A DNA stretch of 30,289 nt from Alterirhizorhabdus sp964247265 (GTDB lineage Bacteria > Pseudomonadota > Alphaproteobacteria > Sphingomonadales > Sphingomonadaceae), in contig CAXTTS010000013.1 in the NCBI GenBank assembly GCA_964247265.1, positions 1-30,289 of the forward strand. Reading direction: 5' to 3'. The position numbers and the translations under genes were made by a program. This document shows positions 1-7,700 of the stretch, in pieces (positions within the stretch are counted from its first letter, which is position 1; each line of letters starts with the position of its first letter). The notes beneath the pieces are model-generated. The model ran no database searches. It worked only from the letters and a program-made list of their open reading frames with translations, and was not told the origin of the DNA.

Positions 1-82
1 TGGGCAGGATCAGCAAGACAACAAATACCATCAATTTGGTGGAAATCACGTTGCCGGCGAGAGCTTCAGGCTAGACGATGGC

Positions 83-395
83 TTGAACGCCTGTGGAGAT
101 CGCCTGATCGCCACTAATTGCCCTGCTCATTTGGCTCTGGCGCGCTTCCCGGAGGCTGCATTTCGCAAAGTCGAGCGATTGCCGAACCTCGTCGGGGTCA
201 AGTTGACTGCCTATCTGGCCGTAAGTCATGCACTTTATTTCGGTGCCGGCTCCGAACCGGCGTCGCTCGACCATCTGCTCGAACTGCTCGAGGCCGGCGA
301 GTTCGATCTGGTGGCGATTGGGCGCCCTCCTCAACGATCCCGAATGGCTGCTCAAGGCACGCGAGGGCGCACGTCGGAACTCCGGACGTAGTTGA
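83..395 (+). pseudogene. NADH:flavin oxidoreductase (old yellow enzyme family), decayed C-terminal fragment
   Basis: This is a remnant of the FMN-dependent TIM-barrel oxidoreductase family. One frame reads SEPASLDHLLELLEAGEFDL then VAIGR up to about base 325. The homologous reading then continues in another frame as ALLNDPEWLLKAREGARRN, ending at the TGA at 393-395. Joined, this is the family's conserved C-terminal block (FDLVAxGRALLxDPEW). The frame change fits loss of about two bases in a GC run near 322-328. The catalytic and FMN-binding N-terminal barrel is absent. The part before about base 200 does not resemble the family, so the 5' boundary is uncertain. The frame is open to the window edge and the only nearby start is a TTG at 83. 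It is very unlikely to make a working enzyme. The identification rests on remembered family consensus. Confidence 0.6.
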
Positions 396-490
396 AAACG
401 GCGTTGGCGGCGTTGATCTGAGACGATCGGAGAAGATCCGGCTTCCGCGATCCGCTCGGACCGAAGCGGGTGCAGGGTCGTTATGCGGCC

Positions 491-1162
491 ATGCGGGCGA
501 TCGATACAATGAACCTGGCCAAGACGGTCGGAACGGACCGGCGGCTGTTCGCCGGCCTGTCGATGACGGTCATGCCCGGCGAACTCGTGGCGATCACGGG
601 CGAGTCGGGGGTCGGCAAGTCGACGCTGCTCAACATTCTGGCGGGTCTCGACGACGCCACGGCGGGCGAGGTGCGGATCGAGGGGGTGCTGCTCGGCCCG
701 CTGGGCGAGACCGCCCGGACGAAGCTGCGGCGCGAGCGGATCGGCTTCGTGTTCCAGGCCTTCCACATCCTGCCCTATCTCACGCTCGAACAGAATGTCG
801 CGCTGCCGCTCGCGCTGATCTCGCCCGACGGTGCCGCCGCCAAAGCGGGCGCGGCCGAGATGCTCGCCGAGGTCGGGCTCGCCGATCGTGGCCGTGATTA
901 CGCGCGCGACCTGTCGGGCGGCGAGCTTCAGCGGGTCGCGATCGCGCGGGCGCTGGTGCACCGGCCGGCGATCATCCTGGCCGACGAACCGACCGGGAAC
1001 CTCGATCCGGAGACGGCCGGCCGCATCCTCCACCTGTTCGCGCGCGCCGTCCGGTCGCGCGGAGCGGCGGCGGTGATCGTGACGCACTCCGCGACGACCG
1101 CGGCGGTGGCAGACCGGGTGCTGACGCTGACCGCGCAAGGCCTGTCGGCCGCCGATGATTGA
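491..1162 (+). CDS. ABC transporter ATP-binding protein, LolD/MacB type (AttE-like)
   Basis: This is the ATPase subunit of an ABC transporter, 223 residues from the ATG at 491; a GTG at 470 would add seven residues. Walker A is GESGVGKST at about residues 37-45, the signature is LSGGELQRVAIARAL, Walker B is IILADEPTGNLD, and the H-loop is VIVTHS. The ADEPTGNLD form and the short length place it in the LolD/MacB/FtsE subgroup, whose members drive mechanotransmission or envelope lipoprotein release rather than classic import. Its last eight bases overlap the start of the permease gene, so the two are translationally coupled. With the permease and the lipocalin-like gene that follow, the order matches the AttEFGH-type systems first noted in Agrobacterium. 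The substrate is not known. No convincing Shine-Dalgarno sequence is seen before either start. Confidence 0.9.
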   Translation: MRAIDTMNLAKTVGTDRRLFAGLSMTVMPGELVAITGESGVGKSTLLNILAGLDDATAGEVRIEGVLLGPLGETARTKLRRERIGFVFQAFHILPYLTLEQNVALPLALISPDGAAAKAGAAEMLAEVGLADRGRDYARDLSGGELQRVAIARALVHRPAIILADEPTGNLDPETAGRILHLFARAVRSRGAAAVIVTHSATTAAVADRVLTLTAQGLSAADD

Positions 1163-3668
1163 GCCCGGGCTGCTCCGGTCGCGGCTGGCGCTCGTCTGGC
1201 TGGTCGCGGGCGAGTGGCGCTGGCACCCCGGGCGCTTCGCCACGACCGCGATCGCGATCGCGGTGGGCGTGGCGCTCGGCTTCGCGGTGCATCTGGTCAA
1301 CGGCTCGGCCCTCGCTTCGTTCGAGCAGGCGGTGACGGGGGTCAACGGCGCGGCCGACCTCCAGCTGCGCTCGCGCTCTCCGCTCGGCTTCGACGAACAG
1401 CTCTACCCGCGCGTTGTCGTGGCGCTGGGTGTCGCGGACGCAAGTCCGGTCGTCAGCCTGCCCGCGCAAGCCAAGCGCGGCCGGTTCACCCTGCTGGGTC
1501 TCGACGTCATCCGCGCCGCTGCGGTGACGCCGAGTCTGGTCGGCGTGCGACCCGCCGGGCCGGACACGCGCAGCGACGACGTGTTCGCCGGCGATGCGCT
1601 GTTCCTGTCACGCGCCGCACTGACGGCGACGGGTGCCCGTGTCGGCGATCGCATCCTCGTCACTGCCAATCGCCGCGCCGCCACCTTCCTCGTCGCCGGC
1701 ACGCTGCCAGGCGCGCCCGAAGGTCAGGCGATCGGCACCGTCGACATCGCCGGCGCACAATGGCGGTTCGGCCGGCTGGGCCGGCTCGACCGACTGGATC
1801 TGAAGACCGACGACCGGGTCGCCGCCGAGGCCGCGCTCCCCGGCTTGCTCGGCGCCGATGCGGTGGTCGCGACCAGTGAGACCCAGGCCCGGCAGGGCGA
1901 CGCGCTGAGCCGCGCCTACCGCGTCAACCTGGACATGCTGGCGCTGGTGGCGCTGCTGACCGGCGGGTTCCTCGTCTTCTCCGCGCAGTCGCTGTCCGTC
2001 GCGCGGCGCCTGCGCGCGTTCGCGCTCGTGCGGACGCTCGGCCTGCCACGGCGGGGCATTGTCGCGGCCGTCGCGCTGGAGGGTGCGATCATCGGCATCG
2101 TCGGCGCGGTGATCGGGCTCGCGGTCGGCTATGCGATGGCAGTGGCGGCGTTGCGGCTGTTCGGCGGCGATCTTGGCGGCGGCTATTTCGCAGGCGGCAC
2201 GCCGCATGTCGTGTTCCAGCCGGTCGCCGCCGGCACCTTCTTCGCGCTCGGGCTCGCGGCGGCATTGCTGGGCAGCATCCTGCCGGCCCGCGCCGCTTCC
2301 CGTGCCGCGCCGGCCGCCGCGTTGAAGAATACGGGCGACATCCTCGATCCGCGCGCGCCCGTGCCGTGGCGGCCGGCGCTGCTGCTGCTGCTCGCCGGCG
2401 GGGGCACCGCGCTGCTGCCGGCGGTCGACGGGTTGCCGGCATACGGCTTCGTCGCGATGGCGTTGCTGCTCGCCGGCGGCGTTGCCGGGGTGCCGTGGCT
2501 CGTCCGATGGCTGCTCTCGCCGTGGCGGGATCGCGATGTCGCGACCGTCCCGCGCTTGCTGGCGGTGCGCCATGTCCAGGGGGCGCCCGGGCAGGCGGCG
2601 ACCGCATTGTGCGGCATCGTCGCCTCGACGGCGCTGATGATCGCGATGGCGACGATGGTGACCAGCTTTCGTGGCGCGGTCGATAGCTGGCTGGCGCAGG
2701 TGCTGTCGGCGGACCTCTATCTGCGCGCCGAAGGCGGCGAGCTCGATCCGGCGCTGCAGCGCCGGATCGCGGCCGTGCCCGGCGTCATGCGCGCAGCATT
2801 CAGCCGCCAGCTGCCGCTGACCGTAGCACCTGATCGACCTCCGCTGACGCTGATCGCGCGCCCGGTGCGCGGCGACGCCGGCGATCCGCTGCTGGTGCTG
2901 CTGGATCGGGCGCCGGTGCCGGCCGGCGCCACGCCGCTGTGGGTGTCGGAGCCGGCGGCGCGGCTCTACGGCTGGCGGCCGGGCGGCGACGTGGCGCTGC
3001 CGATCGGCGGACGGAACGTGAAGCTGCGGGTCGCGGGGGTGTGGCGCGATTATGCCCGCCAGCAGGGCGCGGTGGTGATCCGCGATACGGATTATGTCCG
3101 CCTCACCGGCGATCGCCTCCGCGACGAAGCGGCGATCACGCTCGCGCCCGGCGCCGATGCCGCCACGGTGCGCCGCGCGGTGACCGCCGAACTGCCCGCC
3201 GGCGTGTCGGTCGCCGAGCCGGCGACGCTGCGCCGTTTCGCGCTACGCTTGTTCGACCGCAGCTTTGCGATCACCTATGTGCTGGAGGCGGTGGCGATCC
3301 TGGTCGGGCTGGCGGGCGTCGCGGCGACCATGTCCGCGCAGACGATCGCCCGCAGCAAGGAGTTCGGCATGTTGCGGCATCTGGGGCTCACCCGCCGGCA
3401 GGTGACCGAGATGCTGGCGACGGAGGGGGCATTGCTCGGGCTGATCGGCGCGGTGGCGGGCGTGGCACTGGGTGCGCTGCTCGGTCAGGTGCTGATTCAC
3501 GTCATCAATCCCCAGTCGTTCAACTGGACGATGACCACGCGCTGGCCGGTCGGCACGATCATCGGGGTGACGGCGGCGCTGACCGGCGCGGCGGCGGTCA
3601 CCGCGATGCTGGCGGGGTGGCGCGCGACGGCGGGGGACGCGGTCGCCGCCGTGCGCGAGGATTGGTGA
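1155..3668 (+). CDS. FtsX-like ABC transporter permease, fused double-domain form (AttFG-like)
   Basis: This is an 837-residue inner-membrane permease. A hydrophobic segment at about 28-48 is followed by a long polar, probably periplasmic, region. A first FtsX core lies at about 260-385 with helices near 260-280, 305-330 and 357-378. More hydrophobic segments follow near 408-450 and 480-500, then a second periplasmic region, then a second FtsX core at about 708-828. The duplicated FtsX arrangement is typical of large permeases in this family and could correspond to a fusion of separate AttF and AttG subunits. It begins inside the ATPase gene (8-base overlap), and its TGA shares one base with the ATG of the next gene. 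It should pair with the upstream ATPase. It probably moves lipids, lipoproteins or hydrophobic compounds across the periplasm, but the cargo cannot be read from sequence. Confidence 0.9.
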   Translation: MIEPGLLRSRLALVWLVAGEWRWHPGRFATTAIAIAVGVALGFAVHLVNGSALASFEQAVTGVNGAADLQLRSRSPLGFDEQLYPRVVVALGVADASPVVSLPAQAKRGRFTLLGLDVIRAAAVTPSLVGVRPAGPDTRSDDVFAGDALFLSRAALTATGARVGDRILVTANRRAATFLVAGTLPGAPEGQAIGTVDIAGAQWRFGRLGRLDRLDLKTDDRVAAEAALPGLLGADAVVATSETQARQGDALSRAYRVNLDMLALVALLTGGFLVFSAQSLSVARRLRAFALVRTLGLPRRGIVAAVALEGAIIGIVGAVIGLAVGYAMAVAALRLFGGDLGGGYFAGGTPHVVFQPVAAGTFFALGLAAALLGSILPARAASRAAPAAALKNTGDILDPRAPVPWRPALLLLLAGGGTALLPAVDGLPAYGFVAMALLLAGGVAGVPWLVRWLLSPWRDRDVATVPRLLAVRHVQGAPGQAATALCGIVASTALMIAMATMVTSFRGAVDSWLAQVLSADLYLRAEGGELDPALQRRIAAVPGVMRAAFSRQLPLTVAPDRPPLTLIARPVRGDAGDPLLVLLDRAPVPAGATPLWVSEPAARLYGWRPGGDVALPIGGRNVKLRVAGVWRDYARQQGAVVIRDTDYVRLTGDRLRDEAAITLAPGADAATVRRAVTAELPAGVSVAEPATLRRFALRLFDRSFAITYVLEAVAILVGLAGVAATMSAQTIARSKEFGMLRHLGLTRRQVTEMLATEGALLGLIGAVAGVALGALLGQVLIHVINPQSFNWTMTTRWPVGTIIGVTAALTGAAAVTAMLAGWRATAGDAVAAVREDW

Positions 3669-4720
3669 TGCGCGCGATCGTCGCCGCCATTGCCGCCGCC
3701 GCACTTGCGACCACGCCGCCCTACCCTGTCGTGCGGCCCGGCATCCGCCTGGCCTTCCCGGCCGATCATGGGGCGCATCCCGCCTTTCGCACCGAATGGT
3801 GGTATGTCACCGGCTGGCTGAAGGGAGCGGACGGGCGCGATCTCGGCTTTCAGGTCACATTCTTCCGCGTCAACCCGCACGCCGCCGCCGGCAATCCCAG
3901 CCGCTTCGCGCCGCATCAGGTGATCTTCGCCCACGCCGCTTTGTCCGACACGGCGGTGGGCCGCATCCTCCATGCCGAGCGCGCCGCCCGCGCCGGCTTC
4001 GGGCTGGCGGGCGCCGCGACCGGCAATGCGGACGTGCGGCTGAGCGGCTGGACCTTCCGCCGGCTGCCCGATGCCCGGTTCGCGGCGCGGGTGAGCGGGC
4101 GCGATTTCTCGCTCGACCTAGACTTTCGGCCGACCCAGCCGCCGCTGGCGGAGGGGGAAAACGGCTATAGCCGCAAGGGGCCGAAGCCAGAGCAGGCGAG
4201 CTATTATTATTCGATGCCGCACCTCGCGGTCGCGGGCACCGTCGTTCGCGGCGGCAAGGCGGAACGGGTGACGGGCGAGGCCTGGCTGGATCGCGAATGG
4301 TCGTCCGACTATCTCGCGCCCGATGCGGCCGGGTGGGACTGGGCGGGGCTCAACCTCGACGACGGCGCCGCGCTGATGGCCTTTCGCATCCGGCGCAAGG
4401 GCGGCGGGGTGCTGTGGGCCGGCGGCTCCTACCGGCGGCCTGACGGGCGGATCACCCGGCTGTCGCCCGGCGATGTCGCGTTCGTACCGACGGCGACGTG
4501 GCGCTCGGCGCGGACGGGTGCGATCTACCCGGTCGCGCAGGTGCTCAGCATCCGCCTGCCCGAAGGCATCCGTCGCTTCCCCCTCCGGCCGGTCTTCCCC
4601 GATCAGGAGGTCGACGCGCGCAACGCTGGCCAGCCGGTCTATTGGGAAGGCGCGGTTCGGACCGAGCAGGGCAGAGGATATCTCGAACTCACCGGCTATG
4701 CCGCCGACCTGCGGATGTAG
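3668..4720 (+). CDS. AttH/CrtC-like lipocalin-fold protein (carotenoid 1,2-hydratase family)
   Basis: This 350-residue protein has a hydrophobic N-terminus (about residues 3-15, alanine-rich) that looks like a signal peptide. The motif EWWYVTGWL at residues 43-51 is the hallmark of the CrtC N-terminal lipocalin domain, also called DUF2006 or AttH. Other family-typical stretches are the YYYSMPHL segment and GEAWLDREWSS. Family members adopt two lipocalin-like barrels that bind hydrophobic ligands; CrtC itself hydrates carotenoids, but AttH-type members beside ABC transporters have no established catalytic role. The ATG overlaps the permease stop by one base, so this gene belongs to the operon. 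It may act as a periplasmic lipid or pigment carrier for the transporter. I call it AttH-like from context rather than a true hydratase, because no carotenoid genes are nearby. Confidence 0.85.
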   Translation: MRAIVAAIAAAALATTPPYPVVRPGIRLAFPADHGAHPAFRTEWWYVTGWLKGADGRDLGFQVTFFRVNPHAAAGNPSRFAPHQVIFAHAALSDTAVGRILHAERAARAGFGLAGAATGNADVRLSGWTFRRLPDARFAARVSGRDFSLDLDFRPTQPPLAEGENGYSRKGPKPEQASYYYSMPHLAVAGTVVRGGKAERVTGEAWLDREWSSDYLAPDAAGWDWAGLNLDDGAALMAFRIRRKGGGVLWAGGSYRRPDGRITRLSPGDVAFVPTATWRSARTGAIYPVAQVLSIRLPEGIRRFPLRPVFPDQEVDARNAGQPVYWEGAVRTEQGRGYLELTGYAADLRM

Positions 4721-4728
4721 CCTCGCCA

Positions 4729-4747
4729 CCGCGATACAGCATCGCGG
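4729..4747. terminator. Possible intrinsic terminator hairpin between convergent operons
   Basis: CCGCGAT and ATCGCGG form a perfect 7-bp stem with a 5-base loop. It lies in the 42-base gap between the end of the AttH-like gene and the end of the large glycosyltransferase gene. There is no T-run on either strand, so it may only be an mRNA-end stem. The position between converging operons supports a shared terminator role. Confidence 0.4.
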
Positions 4748-4762
4748 GAGCGGGGCCGGTGG

Positions 4763-7700
4763 TCATTTGTCCCAGCCGAGGCGCTTCTGTCTTACCAGTC
4801 CCTCGATCATGCCCTCCAGCGTGCCCGCGACACGCTGCCAATCATGCGCGGTGAGCCATTCGTGCATCCCGGCCTGGACGGCGCGACGCTTGGCCGGGCT
4901 GCGGAGCAGGGGCGCGATCGTCGCGGCGAGGACATCCGGATCATTATCATCCGCCCAGGCCACCGCATCACCGAGTTCGGCGAAGATCTGCACCCGGGTC
5001 GCAACGATCGGCACCATACTGGAAAGCGACACGCGCACGGCGCCACTCGCTGAATCATCGCTTTCGTCATAGGGCAGCACGAGCATGTCGCAGCCGGCGA
5101 GCAATTCGTTGATCCGAGCGACCGGCAGGAAATCGAGGTGCCATTCGATCGCATCGGCCATGCCGAGTTCGGCGGCGAGTTGCTGGCATTCGGCGATGAT
5201 CGCGTCATGCTCGCTACCGGGAAAGCGGGCATTGACCAGCCGCAGCCGCAGCCCCGGCCATTCTCGCCTGAGGATCGCGGCGGCGCGGATCAGCTTGTCG
5301 ATACCCTTGTGGCGGAAGAAGAAGCCGTGACAGCCGATGACGGGATCGTCGTCGCGATCCAGTCCACGGGGCCAAGGCACAACCGGGGAAGCGAAGGCGC
5401 CGTGCGGCAACAAGGCGACATTGCGGCTGACGCCCAAGCTGAGCAGGAAGTTGATGTCGCTGAGATTGTGCACCAGCACCCGGCTCATGGCGGCAAGGCC
5501 CGCCAGGATCATCGGCAACTCGTCCCCGCCAACCCGGTGAAGATTGCGCGCATTGTGCAGTACGGCGATCGTCACCTTGTCGGCAAAGCCCGGATGCGAG
5601 CCGATCCGGCCGATCTCGTTCCATGAGATCAGTCCGTCCTGATGCTGGATAACCACTGCCTCGACATCGTGGCGCTCCACCGCCTCGGCCAGAACATCGG
5701 CCTTGGGCGCCTGCCCGACCACCCAGACCGGGTCATGAACCATGTCCGCGCCGCGCTGCGGTACGGTGCGCTCATCGCACAGGACGATCGTTCGCGCGCG
5801 CGCGGCTTCACTCATGCCGCCCAGCAGATAGGAGGAGTATTGCGCGATCCCGCACTGAACATCCCAGGTGCTGACCCATGCGGTGCGCGGTGGGCCACCG
5901 TTGGGCTTGGTCAGCAGATCGGATATCATCGCAGCCTGTCGCCGCAGCCAGGCGTCCGGGTCGCTCTCCTCGGCTGCCGCGACGATCGCCTGGCGGCGGC
6001 GCGCCTCGATCGCCGGCGCCTCCGCGGGATCGATCTGTTCCCGGAGGGCGCGCGCCAGATCGTCGACGTCCGGCTCCACCCACAGCGAATGGCTGCCGCC
6101 GACATGGCTTTCGCTGCGCGCGAAGCGGTATGCGATCATGCGTGCCTCCCCGGGCCCGCAGAAATCGCGATGACCACCATGTCCCGTCACGATCAGCGGC
6201 AGGCCGGCGGCCATCGCCTCAAGCGCGGGCAGATTATAGCCCTCGCCCCGGCTTGGCAGCACCATCACGTCCGCGGCAGCGTAGAAGTCCGGCATCTCTT
6301 CCGCCAGGGCATCGCGATTGACGATCTCGATCGTAGCGAGCTGCGGATTGGCCGCCGACAGCGCGGCGACCTGCTGTTCCACATCATTGTGCGGGTTGGG
6401 AAATGTCTTGATGACGAGGCGAACATCGTCGGTGCTGGTGAAGGCGCGGGCCCAGGCAGCCAGCAGCACATCCACGCCCTTGCGCCTGAAGCTGGACGAG
6501 ACGTGCAGGAACGTCGCCACGCCCTTACGGGGACGCCGCGAGGCGGCGAGTGCAGTGTAGGGCGTTAGATCAGCCGGCTGGCCGATCGTTGCGACGGGGA
6601 TGTTCAACCCCGAGTCGATCAGCGCATGCGTGACGACTTGTGTCGGCGAAATGATGCCGTCAAATCCCCTGGCCAGCAGTCGGACAGTCTTGGCCGGAAC
6701 ATGGCTTTCTTCCCAGAAGAACAGCGCCAGAGCGAGCCGGTAATCACCTTCGGGTAACAGTACCGGATAATGATTGCTGATGACGATCTCGTTGCCGCCA
6801 GCCAGTGCGGGGCGGGCGGACAATTCGATCATCTGCGCCTTCTCGGCCATCGGCACGCCTTCGGTATGATCGATCGGCACCGTTTCGACCGGCAGATAGC
6901 GGACCTTGCCCGGGTGCGCCTGTTCCAGCGTGCGGGCAAGGTTGCGGTTGATGATCGCGAGGCTGTAGCTGCCGAGCAGATGACCGGTGATGACATAGCG
7001 GAGATCCGCCGGCAGCCCCGGTCGCAGTCGGACGGGCTGCGCGCTGGCGATGGCGAGCCTTTCGGCAGCTGCCTTCGCCGCCTCGGGCAACGTTTCCGGC
7101 ACGAAAGCCGGTTCCGGAACACCGGTGTCCGCCAGCCGTAGCATTTGCCCGTCGACCGCCAGGATATCGACGGGGATGGCGGCGCCGATCAATCGCTCGA
7201 CGGTCGCGGCGGCGGGGCGGGCTTCGCTTCCGGCGGGCCGGAAAGCAATGGCATCGGGAGGCGTGACATGGCTGTTCGTGCTGGCCGGCCGGCCCTGCGT
7301 CCAGGCCAGCGCCAGATCGCTGATTTCCGCCAGCAGGTCGCCACGATCGCGCGCGGCGAGGGCGGCAACCGCATAGCCGATCGCACCGCCCTGCTCGACC
7401 GCGTTCTGCAAAGCAGGAAAGCTCGGTGACTGGAAGGATGCCAGAATATCGAAGCCGATCACGCGGTCGCCGGGGCGGATGTCGACCGATCGATCCGGGA
7501 CGCTCGCCGCCTCCAGCCCGATGAGCTTGTGGAGGTAATGATTGGCCTCGATGAACCGCGCGCCATCGGCATAGACCGCCCGCATGCCTCTGCCACCACG
7601 ATGCAGCACCGTTTGCAGAAACTCCCGGCTAAGCGGATCGAGGCGGCGGGTTGCGCCGGGCGCAGCAAATGCAGAGATGTCGCAATAGGTCGCCGGGCTC

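Noticed and set aside
71..1345. Long minus-strand open frame of 424 codons over the ABC ATPase gene
   Set aside because: Arg/Gln/His-rich product typical of antisense frames in GC-rich DNA; the plus strand carries a complete ABC ATPase with all motifs.
1608..2573. Long minus-strand open frame inside the permease gene
   Set aside because: Low-complexity Arg/Gln/Ala product without motifs; antisense shadow of the FtsX permease.
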